Shown here piece by piece: positions 13,099-21,900 of a DNA stretch of 32,313 nucleotides; position 1 is the first letter of the stretch, and each line of letters begins with the position of its first letter. Both the position numbers and the translations under genes were made by a program. This DNA is from Saprospiraceae bacterium (GTDB lineage: Bacteria > Bacteroidota > Bacteroidia > Chitinophagales > Saprospiraceae). The notes below the pieces were generated by a model, which saw only the letters and a program-made list of their open reading frames with translations, made no database searches and had not been told where the DNA came from. Location: NCBI GenBank assembly GCA_021298575.1, contig JAJTFM010000032.1:1-32313 (forward strand). The letters are read 5' to 3'.

Positions 13099-15933
13099 AT
13101 GAAAAGGTTAGTCTCAATACTCCTCTTTTTCTGCCTGCTGTTCCGCGTACTGCCGGCTCAGGTTACCTGTGATCCCGTTTTCCCGAACGTGGACGACAAC
13201 GTGACAATCTATTACAACGCCACTCAGGGTAATGGTGCCCTGAGTGGCGTTTCTCCCGTGTACGCGCACCTGGGCGTGATCACCAGTCTGAGCTCGGGTC
13301 CTTCCGACTGGAAACACGTGGCAACTACCTGGGCTGTGAATAACGCAGCGGCCACCATGACGAATGTTTCGCCCAACGTATGGAGTAAAACTTTCAATAT
13401 CCGCACGTTTTTCGGTATCGGAGCCAATGAAACGGTACTAAAACTGGCATTTGTTTTCCGGAATGCCAATGGCAGTATCGTTGGCCGCGCCAGCGACGGC
13501 TCGGATATGTTCTACAACGTGTACCCGGACAATGCGCCCCTGCAGACGCTGATGCTGGAGCCGGTAAATCTGTCCCAGATTACCAGTCTGAATGCCCAGA
13601 TCAATGTCAGGGTGGCTGCCTCCAAGCCGTCCACCATGACGCTGTACGATAATGGAGCCGTCGTTTCCTCACAGGCCAATACGGAGCTATTGCAGAAAAC
13701 ACTGACGGTTTCAACCGGTGGTTTTCACCAGGTTTATGCTGTGGCAGTAGCCGGCAATGAACGCGACACAGCCTCTTTCACCTATATTGTGCCGGACAAT
13801 CTGCCCGTACAGGATCCGCCCGCAGGCTCCAAAAACGGTATCACTCAACTCACCACGGGCAGTGTACGCCTGTCGCTGTACGCCCCGGGCAAGCAAATAG
13901 TGTATGTCATCGGTGACTTCAACGACTGGACACCCGCACCTTCATTCCAGATGCGAAAGAGCCTCGACGGGAATACGTTCTGGATTGATCTGCAAAATAT
14001 TCCGCCCGGAGAACCGGTTCGTTTCCAGTATCTGGTGGATGGCGCCCTGCGTATCGCTGATCCGCTCAGCACACTCGTGCTGGATCCCTGGAATGATTCC
14101 TACATCCCTCCGTTTACTTATCCTGCTCTGCCAGCCTATCCTGTTGGTCGTACTTCGGGCATAGTTTCTGTGATCAAAACGGAAGTTCAGCCCTTTAACT
14201 GGCAAATTCAGAACTTCAACAAGCCTGAAAAGTCCGATCTGGTTATTTACGAACTGTTGATGCGCGACTTCATCAGTCGCCACGACTACCAGACACTGCT
14301 CGATACCCTCGACTACCTTGATAATCTGGGCGTAACAGCCATCGAGCTGATGCCGGTAAATGAGTTCGACGGGAATATAAGCTGGGGTTACAACCCGGCC
14401 TATCACAAGGCACTCGACAAATACTACGGAGATGCCGATGCACTGAAAATACTGATTGATGCCTGTCACCAGCGCGGGATAGCCGTTATTCTAGACGTGG
14501 TATTTAATCAGGCTACCGGCGCCAGTCCGCTGGCACAGCTCTACTGGGATGCCGCCAACAACAGGCCTGCCGCCAATAATCCGTGGCTGAACCCCACTGC
14601 CCGCCACGATTTCAATGTTTTCAATGATTTTAACCACGAGTCGGCTGCCACAAAATCGTATGTGAAAAATTGTGTGGAATACTGGATTACCGAGTTCAAG
14701 GTGGACGGATTCCGATTCGATTTGTCGAAGGGATTTACCCAGAAAAATACTGTTGGGAATACAGCAGCCTGGGGTGTTTACGATGCCTCCCGTATTTCCA
14801 TACTGAAAGATTACGCTGATTTTATTTGGGATATTGACCCTGATTTTTACGTCATTCTGGAACATTTTGCCAACAATGACGAGGAAAAAGAGCTGGCTGA
14901 ATACGGCATGATGCTCTGGGGTAATATGTGGGGCGCCTACAAGGAAACTGCACTGGGCTATACCACCTCCACCAATCTGGGAGGAATCAGTTATCAGCAG
15001 CGTGGCTGGTCGGTACCACATCTGGTGGGCTACATGGAAAGTCACGATGAGGAGCGTATTGCTTATGAACTGAAGACCTACGGCAACGCTATCCCCGCCT
15101 ACAACCTTCGCACCCTGCCTGTGGGTATGCGCCGGATAGAGATGTTGAATAATATTTTTTACACCATCCCAGGTCCGAAGATGCTATGGCAGTTCGGCGA
15201 GGTTGGCTATGACTTCTCCAAGTTTCTCTGTGAAAACGGGGTACTTGATCCAGGGTGCAACGTATCTCCCAAGCCCATTCGCTGGGACTATTTCAACGAC
15301 CCATGGCGCAGGCACCTGTACGATGCCACGGCCTCCCTGCTCCACCTCAGAAAGAGCCACGATGTTTTTGAAACCGGCAGTTTCCAGGCCAATCTGAACA
15401 GCGCACCTGTGCGAACCGTATTTCTCAACCACCCGGATATGAACGTGGCTGTTTTTGCCAACGTGGGTACAACGTCCAATTCCGTATTCAACCCTCCGTT
15501 TCAGCATACTGGTTACTGGTACGAATACTATACCGGCGATACGCTGCTGGTCACCTCCGGTGTTCCGGTTTCCTTCAGTCTGGCCCCGGGTGAGTACCGG
15601 CTTTATCTCGATAAAAAGGTAGAACTGCCACCGTACGTGACCCTTCCGGCCGGAGAACCGGCGGGTGCGACTGATTATTTCGCTGTTCAGCCCAATCCGG
15701 TTGCCGAACAGTTCATGGTTCGCTTCTCACTGAATGAAAGAACGGAAGTGTGGCTGGAGGCAAGAGATATGTCGGGTCGTGTAGTGGAAACACGGAATCT
15801 GGGAACCCTTTCCGAGGGAGAATACGAGACCCTGGTATCGTCGGCCGACTGGCCATCGGGTATATATCTGGCTACCCTGCGTGACGGTAAGGGAGGTTTT
15901 ACGTCAAAAAAAATAGTCCGTTCGGTGGACTGA
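13099..15933 (+). CDS. secreted GH13 alpha-amylase-family protein with T9SS sorting domain
   Basis: 944 residues. A signal peptide ends at VLPA|Q (about 20). Beta-sandwich domains follow: about 22-145 (starch-binding-like) and 150-232. A CBM48/E-set-type module is at about 250-340 (VYVIGDFNDWTP, PVRFQYLVDG). The catalytic GH13 barrel begins at about 380 (VIYELLMRDF) with region I DVVFNQ (466-471), region II GFRFD with nucleophile D541, region III ILEHF with acid/base E588, and region IV ESHD with D650. The usual histidine closing region I is Gln471. The C-terminal about 75 residues are a type A T9SS signal (VQPNPVAEQFMV, DMSGRVV, WPSGIYLATL, TSKKIVRS). It probably hydrolyses or transglycosylates alpha-glucans at the cell surface or outside. 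A terminator follows at 16011. Confidence 0.9.
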   Translation: MKRLVSILLFFCLLFRVLPAQVTCDPVFPNVDDNVTIYYNATQGNGALSGVSPVYAHLGVITSLSSGPSDWKHVATTWAVNNAAATMTNVSPNVWSKTFNIRTFFGIGANETVLKLAFVFRNANGSIVGRASDGSDMFYNVYPDNAPLQTLMLEPVNLSQITSLNAQINVRVAASKPSTMTLYDNGAVVSSQANTELLQKTLTVSTGGFHQVYAVAVAGNERDTASFTYIVPDNLPVQDPPAGSKNGITQLTTGSVRLSLYAPGKQIVYVIGDFNDWTPAPSFQMRKSLDGNTFWIDLQNIPPGEPVRFQYLVDGALRIADPLSTLVLDPWNDSYIPPFTYPALPAYPVGRTSGIVSVIKTEVQPFNWQIQNFNKPEKSDLVIYELLMRDFISRHDYQTLLDTLDYLDNLGVTAIELMPVNEFDGNISWGYNPAYHKALDKYYGDADALKILIDACHQRGIAVILDVVFNQATGASPLAQLYWDAANNRPAANNPWLNPTARHDFNVFNDFNHESAATKSYVKNCVEYWITEFKVDGFRFDLSKGFTQKNTVGNTAAWGVYDASRISILKDYADFIWDIDPDFYVILEHFANNDEEKELAEYGMMLWGNMWGAYKETALGYTTSTNLGGISYQQRGWSVPHLVGYMESHDEERIAYELKTYGNAIPAYNLRTLPVGMRRIEMLNNIFYTIPGPKMLWQFGEVGYDFSKFLCENGVLDPGCNVSPKPIRWDYFNDPWRRHLYDATASLLHLRKSHDVFETGSFQANLNSAPVRTVFLNHPDMNVAVFANVGTTSNSVFNPPFQHTGYWYEYYTGDTLLVTSGVPVSFSLAPGEYRLYLDKKVELPPYVTLPAGEPAGATDYFAVQPNPVAEQFMVRFSLNERTEVWLEARDMSGRVVETRNLGTLSEGEYETLVSSADWPSGIYLATLRDGKGGFTSKKIVRSVD

Positions 15934-16010
15934 AAGAGAGCGGTGGAATCCTTGCCTTTGAGCGGGACCGCCGTCGTTCCACCCCGCACAGTCGAGGGTG
16001 TCCTCATATA

Positions 16011-16043
16011 AGGGGCGTGCTGACAAGGCGCGCCCCTGTTTTT
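16011..16043 (+). terminator. Rho-independent terminator after the amylase gene
   Basis: A 10-bp stem with one G-U pair (AGGGGCGTGC / GCGCGCCCCT), a 7-base loop and then GTTTTT, 78 bases after the amylase stop. It overlaps the last codons of a doubtful minus-strand ORF (16043-16303), which argues that the ORF is not a maintained gene. Confidence 0.8.
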
Positions 16044-16327
16044 CAGGACGCCTGCGGGGGCTGGAAACCTGTATTCGTCAGATTGTGCGGAATTCCCCGC
16101 CTCAGAATCCTTGCCGCTCCGCGCTGGTGGGCATGCCCGAATAATGGATGTGAACGATTTTCCAGTCGTTTCTGAATTTCTTCAATATCTGCCTGATTGA
16201 TAGACATCCGGTAATTGCGCAGTATGTCGCCTATAGCTTCTCTGTCATCCCGCTCCTCAATTGCGGTACTCACGGTGCTATAAGATCCCGTTATTATGGC
16301 CAAAAACAGGAGAACGATGAATTTCCT
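16043..16327 (-). pseudogene. possible degraded gene for a small secreted protein, start codon lost
   Basis: The only coding signal in the 433-base gap between the amylase and Fic genes. The open frame has a TTG at 16303, but the residues in front of it read (AGG)KFIVLLFLAIITGSYSTV followed by STA, which looks like a complete signal peptide. It would begin MKFIVLL if AGG at 16325-16327 were ATG. No ATG exists in this frame. After the signal comes REAIGDILRNYRMSINQADI, reminiscent of the first helix of SnoaL/NTF2-like secreted proteins, then about 40 residues with no recognisable pattern, ending inside the amylase terminator. I read it as a remnant with a lost start and a probably corrupted or truncated 3' part. 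Use of the TTG start is possible but would cut the signal peptide. Confidence 0.35.
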
Positions 16328-16366
16328 AGTGAATAGAAGTGGTTGGTTAAATTCAACGGGAAAACG

Positions 16367-17146
16367 CTACGTATATCCGAGACCCGAAATCAGCATTTTT
16401 GCAAATGCCCCGGCCTTGCCATAGTCCAGTGCCTCATATTCCAGTCCCAGCACCCTCAGGTTATTGTAATATTCCCGGTGATGCTGATAATACATCCGCT
16501 CGCTCTGCAGGTACCAGGCCTTTTCTCCCAGCTTTTCAGCCAGAAACCACTTCTCCAGTAAACGTGCAGTCCGGCCATTCCCGTCGTTAAAAGGGTGGAT
16601 TTTAACCATAACGAGGTGGATCATTGATGCATAATAGAATGATTCACCCGCAGACAGTTTTGCGCTGAGCAAATCATGTATGTCCGCAAATAGTTTCGAC
16701 ATTTCTTCCGATACAGAACCGGGATGCGCGGCGACATACTCAATACTCCCGTTGTCGGCAGCTACGTACATATTGCCGGTTCTGTATCTGCCTTGCCAGG
16801 TACCGGATAAAATATGGCTGCTGAGTATCCGGTGCGCCTGCTTCACATTTTCCTCGTTCAACTTGCTGCTCTGTGCAAACTGATAAGCTGCATACAGGTC
16901 GTCAATTTTTCTGGTATAATCGGGTAGAAAGGGGATGCTATCCCGTTTATGCCTGATATAACTGTCCAGCTCTATCTCTTCACCTTCTATTTTACTACTG
17001 AAAACGGATGCCACCGAAGTATAAAAGCTGAAATCAGGAGTGGATAACTCCGCATCATGCAGGGCGTCGAACAGCTCCACCAGATTTTCAGGTGCCGATG
17101 AAAGGTACTGTTTCAGCAAATCCGTTGGAACAAGACGTAGTAACAT
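16367..17146 (-). CDS. Fic-domain protein (protein AMPylase) with N-terminal self-inhibitory motif
   Basis: 259 residues. Fic enzymes transfer AMP from ATP to hydroxyl side chains of target proteins. The active-site motif HPFNDGNGRTAR is complete (H184 to R195, with D188 and both glycines). An N-terminal inhibitory helix is visible: SSKIEGEE, where S50-x-x-x-E54-G55 matches the (S/T)xxxE(G/N) motif of class II Fic proteins, in which the glutamate blocks ATP placement. A linker (YRTGNMYVAADNGSIEYV) resembles the beta-hairpin flap over the active site of Fic/DOC-family proteins. There is no adjacent small antitoxin gene, consistent with self-inhibition. The DNA-binding winged helix seen in some longer Fic proteins (about 370 residues) is absent. 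Role unknown: it may regulate a housekeeping target or be a toxin-like element. Confidence 0.9.
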   Translation of the reverse strand: MLLRLVPTDLLKQYLSSAPENLVELFDALHDAELSTPDFSFYTSVASVFSSKIEGEEIELDSYIRHKRDSIPFLPDYTRKIDDLYAAYQFAQSSKLNEENVKQAHRILSSHILSGTWQGRYRTGNMYVAADNGSIEYVAAHPGSVSEEMSKLFADIHDLLSAKLSAGESFYYASMIHLVMVKIHPFNDGNGRTARLLEKWFLAEKLGEKAWYLQSERMYYQHHREYYNNLRVLGLEYEALDYGKAGAFAKMLISGLGYT

Positions 17147-17217
17147 GATTGACGGGTATTATCTCTGGCGATTTTGAGGCACACGGATTCCAGTAGCGCC
17201 GGGGTATTCGGGATGCC

Positions 17218-17409
17218 CTAGCCCGTCAGTTGATCGAGTTTCTCCTCGGTCTGTCGAAGGCGCGTGCGACAGAAGGCGACGAGTGCAGCTGCGCGTTCCA
17301 CTTTTTCGGTCAGTTGATCCACAGAAACTGACTCGGCCTGCAATTCGGCCACTATTTGCTGCAGCTCGTTCCAGGCTGTCTCGTAGGTTATTTCTTCCTG
17401 CTTTTTCAT
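17218..17409 (-). CDS. xseB: exodeoxyribonuclease VII small subunit
   Basis: 63 residues, the usual size for XseB, which together with XseA degrades single-stranded DNA in both directions. The sequence begins MKKQEEITYETAWNELQQIV and continues with SVDQLTEKVERAAALVAFCR and LRQTEEKLDQL, the typical two-helix XseB pattern (Y-E-x-A-x-x-E-L-x-x-I-V ... L-x-E-x-V-x-R-A ... C-x-x-x-L). The frame is open far upstream, but the ATG at 17409 gives the family-length protein. It starts only 7 bases after the xylulokinase stop and is probably translated from the same message. The xseA partner is not in this window. Confidence 0.88.
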   Translation of the reverse strand: MKKQEEITYETAWNELQQIVAELQAESVSVDQLTEKVERAAALVAFCRTRLRQTEEKLDQLTG

Positions 17410-17416
17410 ATTCCTG

Positions 17417-17980
17417 TTATCTGAGGTTTCTTTTCCAGCGCCGGTACAGGTCTCGGTACTGGCGCCATTTGTTCTCGTCAGGTTCCACCGTGTGCAGTAC
17501 CGGACTTTCCTGCATGGCCTCTCCAATGTCGCTGTAGGCGCCTGCGGCCACGCCTGCAGCGTACGCAGCACCCGCAGCGCCGGTAGTGGATCTCAGTTCG
17601 ATACGGGTATGTGCCATGCTTGCCAGTGTCTGCGTGAAAACGTCCGACTGAAACAGGTTGTCGGCGCCCACCCGCAACACTTTGATCGGGACTTCCATTT
17701 CCCGCATGGCCTCGATGCCATACATGAACGAACAGGCAATGCCTTCCAGTATGGCTCGGTAAAAATGACGGGCCTCATGCCGGTTGAACTGTATGCCTGA
17801 AAAAGTGGCTCCCGGATTTTTATTGCCAAGTATGCGTTCGGCGCCGTTACCAAAAGGGTGTACCAGCAGTCCGTCGGAACCCGCCGGCACAGTGGCAGCC
17901 ATCTTTTCCAGCTCGTCGTAGGAATACGCCTGATGTCCGAATGATTGTCGCGCCCACCATCGGCTCGCTGCTGACGGCAT
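17417..17980 (-). CDS. xylB: xylulokinase, C-terminal part of a frameshifted gene
   Basis: C-terminal piece of an FGGY-family sugar kinase. In-frame family similarity begins at about WARQSFGHQAYSYDELEKMA (around base 17955), not at the apparent ATG at 17980. Then come VPAGSDGLLVHPFGNGAERI, RAILEGIACSFMYGIEAMRE, the ADP-binding RVGADNLFQSDVFTQTLASM, and RSTTGAAGAAYAAGVAAGAYS, all classic FGGY C-domain motifs; the piece ends normally. It continues the N-terminal piece at 17847-18785, but between the two about 35-50 residues of the standard protein are missing (the SRVNTFxHxNH and GVLLCxNGxGI stretch). The enzyme would not be functional unless this is a sequence or assembly error. xseB follows after 7 bases. 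Confidence 0.8.
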   Translation of the reverse strand: MPSAASRWWARQSFGHQAYSYDELEKMAATVPAGSDGLLVHPFGNGAERILGNKNPGATFSGIQFNRHEARHFYRAILEGIACSFMYGIEAMREMEVPIKVLRVGADNLFQSDVFTQTLASMAHTRIELRSTTGAAGAAYAAGVAAGAYSDIGEAMQESPVLHTVEPDENKWRQYRDLYRRWKRNLR

Positions 17981-18785
17981 AAACCACGCCAGAGGTGCCG
18001 CCGGTAGCAGCTACCTCTCCGGGTCTGAGTACGTTCAGAGCGAGGGCATTATTGGGCTGGTCGCCGGCTCTGTAACACACAGGGATACCGGCAGGAAGGC
18101 CTATCTCTTCACAGGCTTTTCCGGAGAGCACTCCCTGTCTGGAAAAAACCGGCACTATATCCGGCAAAATATCATCGGGAAAACCGAAATAACGCATCAC
18201 TTCGGTAGCTACTTTTTCCTTCTGAAAGTCCCAGAGAATTCCTTCGGAGAGCCCGGTGATGGTAGTCGCCATTTCTCCGGTCATTCGGTAGGCGATATAG
18301 TCGCCCGGAAGCATGATTTTGTATATTTTCTCAAAAGTACGCGGCTGCCATTGTTTCACCCATGCCAGTTTGGAGGCGGTGAAATTGCCCGGTGAGTTCA
18401 GGTAGTGATTGAGGCAGTACGCTTCGCCGATGGTCTCAAACGCATTTTGACCCTGTGCGACGGCGCGACTGTCGCACCAGATAATCGCCGGCCGCAGAAC
18501 CTGTCCGTCCTTGTCAACGCAAACCAGTCCGTGCATCTGATAGCCGATGCCGATACCGCCGATATCGCCTGCACGTGCGCCCGTTTGCGCGAGCAACTTC
18601 CGCGTAGCTTCACAGACTGCCCGCCACCAGTCCCCGGGATCCTGCTCCGCATAGTCGGCAGAGGGCGAGGAAATAGGCATTTCAGTTTCAGGATGCCGGG
18701 TTATACCCAGCACATGGCCGGTGCTAGTATCCACCAGCGCCGCCTTTACAGAAGAAGAACCAATGTCAAAACCGAGAAGAAGCAT
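17847..18785 (-). CDS. xylB: xylulokinase, N-terminal part of a frameshifted gene
   Basis: N-terminal piece of an FGGY kinase, which phosphorylates D-xylulose with ATP to feed the pentose phosphate pathway. Motifs: phosphate-binding LLLGFDIGSSSVKAALVD (D7, G9), the substrate motif GYQMHGLV (M84-H85-G86, the MHG of xylulokinases), IIWCDSRA, LPGDYIAYRMTGE, SEGILWDF, and the catalytic base D242 in YRAGDQPNNAL, then ATGGTSGVVYAVSSEP. Family similarity stops at about residue 276 (near base 17958); the remaining roughly 35 residues are out-of-frame. The MHG motif favours xylulokinase over other FGGY kinases. The start ATG at 18785 places the first motif at the N-terminus as usual. No xylose isomerase gene is adjacent. 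Confidence 0.8.
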   Translation of the reverse strand: MLLLGFDIGSSSVKAALVDTSTGHVLGITRHPETEMPISSPSADYAEQDPGDWWRAVCEATRKLLAQTGARAGDIGGIGIGYQMHGLVCVDKDGQVLRPAIIWCDSRAVAQGQNAFETIGEAYCLNHYLNSPGNFTASKLAWVKQWQPRTFEKIYKIMLPGDYIAYRMTGEMATTITGLSEGILWDFQKEKVATEVMRYFGFPDDILPDIVPVFSRQGVLSGKACEEIGLPAGIPVCYRAGDQPNNALALNVLRPGEVAATGGTSGVVYAVSSEPMVGATIIRTSGVFLRRAGKDGCHCAGGFRRTAGTPFW

Positions 18786-18789
18786 ATCG

Positions 18790-18797
18790 CGAAGGTA
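18790..18797 (-). promoter_or_regulatory. weak -7-like box before xylB
   Basis: TACCTTCG on the minus strand differs from TAnnTTTG by one base. It lies only 4 bases before the ATG at 18785, which would give an almost leaderless message. Low confidence. Confidence 0.2.
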
Positions 18798-18880
18798 GTA
18801 AAATATGTGTAAAATACAGTTTGTTTCAATTTTTTGCCCTGTTTTGCGTTTAATCTTCTGATTGTGGCCGTTTTTCTCTA

Positions 18881-18888
18881 TAATTTTG
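18881..18888 (+). promoter_or_regulatory. Bacteroidota -7 box before the SprB-repeat/OmpA gene
   Basis: TAATTTTG followed by C matches TAnnTTTG, 19 bases before the ATG at 18908. A TTG 16 bases upstream of it is too close for a standard -33 element. Confidence 0.55.
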
Positions 18889-18907
18889 CGGCCATTTTTA
18901 GCGGACC

Positions 18908-21900
18908 ATGACTATTTCAAGCAATCAGCCAATGTCTATATCTCGTTCTGTATTTCAGAAACACTTTTTCCTGCTGTCGTTTCTTTCGGTAGCAGTTTCT
19001 TCTTTTGCTCAAAAGGCGGGTCTGGAGGTGACGCGCTGCAGCGCCATTGACCGCTCGGTGGGTGTGGTGAATGTCATGGCTGACTTCACTGGTCATCGGT
19101 ATGCCGCCAATAAAAAAGGTGTTTTTCAGGTGAAGGCCAACGATCTGGCTACACCCGTCCCGGTAGAGCCCGGTACAATGAACGTGATGTCTTTCAGGGG
19201 CGGTAATGCCAATTATGCCTGGCCGGTTGAAAAATTCAAAGAACAGGTAACTACCCCCTGTACGGTCACAGCTGCCTGGTACGATCTGAAAACCCAGATG
19301 CTTTGGCTCGGTACTGATGAGGCCGGACTCATACAGTTTGCCACGCAGCCCGAGTTCAAAATGCTGCAGCAGTATCTGCCAGTGAACTCCAAACTCAAAT
19401 CGCCCAATATCAGCACTATTTTTCAGGATGCCTCCGGCAGATTGTGGGTAGGCAATGAGGGCGGACTGATGTACGGTGCGCCCGGACGCTGGAAAGCGGC
19501 ACTCAGCGGGTTCACGGCTGAACGCGTGCGCGAGTTCAACGGTGTCATTTATGTGCTTTCAGAGGGTGTTATTTCCAAGGCCCCGGGCGGTGAAAAGTGG
19601 TCTGATCTGCCCGTTGAAGACAAGTATATTGACGGAGATATCCGCGACTTTGATATTGATCCGACCGGAAAACTCTGGCTGCTCTCCGGTATTGTTACCA
19701 GGCATGATATGACCGAAGATACGTACGATACCTTCGGCGGTTCCGAGTACTACACCAGTGAGTACGGTACTTGTCTTGCTGTTGATCAGGATGGCGCCGT
19801 ATGGATAGGAACCAGCGACAAGGGCCTTTACAGCATTGACAAGGCCTCCAATCTGGTGCTGAATCTTGAACTGGCTGCCCCTATCAGTTGCGAAGGAAAC
19901 GGCCGTGATGCAGCGCTTTCTGCGAAGGTAACCGGCGGTACACCGCCCTTCACATATAACTGGAATGCCGGACTGGCTGGTGACCGTCCCGCAGGCCTTG
20001 GGGCAGGTACTTATCTGGTAACGGTAACCGACAGCAAAGGTATCAGCCGGACAGCCGAAAGGGTGATTGCCGACAACAGACTCAAACTCAAGGTTCGCCA
20101 GAAAAAACCCGCCAGCTCGGCTACCGCTGCCGATGGTTCCGCCGAGGTGGATATCGCTACCAATGCCAGCGGTATCGTTATTACCTGGGATAATGGAGAA
20201 AACAAAGTACAAGCTACTCAACTTACTCCCGGTGAACATAAAGTAACGGTAGCTGACCCCAAAGGCTGTACCATGACGCTCACGGTTACAATTACGGTTC
20301 AGGGGCAGGCACTTCAGGCCGACCTGAAACTGGAGAGCAATATTCAGTGTGCCGGACAAACCGGATTGGTGACTGCCAAAGTTACCGGCGGTAAAACACC
20401 TTATCAGTATGCCTGGAGCAATCCTTCTTACAAGGGCGACAGGGCAACTGTTCAGGCGGGTGACTATTCGCTCACTGTCACTGACGCAGCCGGGGCCACT
20501 GTTACCGCAGAGATATCGGTGGGAGAACCGGCAGCACTCGGCCTCACCGCCGTCGTACAGGGCGTCGCATCTGCCGGCGGTGCCGACGGCAAGGCTATTG
20601 CACAGGCCAAGGGAGGTACCGGAATTTACACATTCAAGTGGGACAGCGGTGAAACCACTTTCAATGCCGTGAAACTGACAGAGGGCAATCATACGGTCAC
20701 CGCCACGGATGCCAATGGTTGTGTTGCCACTGCCACGGTAAAAATTGATGCCAAAGTGGATGCGTTTGCTGTTATTCTCCGGGAAGCACGCCCTGTTCGC
20801 TGCTATGGCGAAAAAACAAACCTGACGGTAGCTGCGGTAGGTGGCAAAACGCCCTACAAGGAGTACAAATGGTCGCCTGCCATCAAGTTGTCTGATGGCG
20901 TGGGCGCCGGTACATACTCGGTTACTGCTACAGATGCCGCCGGCACTACAGCTACTGCCACTATTGTGATAAAAGAACCAAAGAAACTCACAGTATCCAC
21001 GCTTCTCCAGTCGGGTACGAGTCCCGGCAAAGCTGATGGCAAAGCACTGGCAATTGTGGAAGGCGGAACAGGCTCCATGTTCTTCCGTTGGGACAACTCG
21101 GAGGCCACCGCAGCCACCAATGAACTGACACCCGGATTACACTATGTGACAGTCACCGATGAGAACGCCTGTACGCAAACTGCTTCAGTTTTTATTCCGG
21201 AAGGTATAGACCCGCTTAAGGTTACCCTGAATGAACGTGACCGGATCAAGTGCTCCGGTGGCAAAGCGGTGCTCGAAGTGAAGGCCTCCGGCGGCAAGGA
21301 ACCGTACCAGTATGTGTGGAGTGTGTCTTCAGTAAAGGGTACCAATCCTGCTGTTGCAGCCGGCGATTATATGCTTACCGTAACGGATGGATCCGGCACT
21401 ACCGTTTCTGCCAGCGTCAGTGTAAAACAGCCTGATCTGCTCGCGGCCACTGTCACAGTTAATGCTCCTGCAGGTATTGGCGCTTCCGATGGCAAGGCCA
21501 CTGTTGATATCACCGGTGGTACCACACCTTACAAAATCAGCTGGGATAACGGAGAAGATGCCCGCGAGGCATCCCGGCTTTCCGCTGGCAGGCATACGGT
21601 TTCTGTGACCGATGCCAATGCCTGCGCCGCCACGGCCACGGTCGTCGTCACTGAAAATATTCTCCCCTTGTCTGTGGTCGTGCGTGAAACGACACCGATA
21701 AAATGTCCGGGTGAGAAAGCGGGACTTGAGGTCAGCGTCACTGGAGGAAAGAGTCCGTTCCGGTATGTATGGAGTGTTCCCTCGCTCGCGGGTGAGCGCA
21801 CGAGCGCCCCTGCGGGAACGTACAGTGTTACCCTCACCGATGCCGCGGGTACCACCGCCTCGGCTGCGATCCAGGTCAGTCAGCCGGCTCAACTCGCTGT

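Noticed and set aside
16367-17409. Fic/antitoxin toxin-antitoxin pair with the neighbouring small gene
   Set aside because: The small neighbour is xseB (clear exonuclease VII small subunit motif), transcribed with xylB; the Fic protein carries its own inhibitory motif.
19559-20692. Long open frame on the minus strand inside the SprB-repeat gene (377 residues), and several similar ones to 23700
   Set aside because: Antisense shadows of a repetitive, codon-biased coding region; no start context, no family motifs, and the plus-strand protein is well supported.
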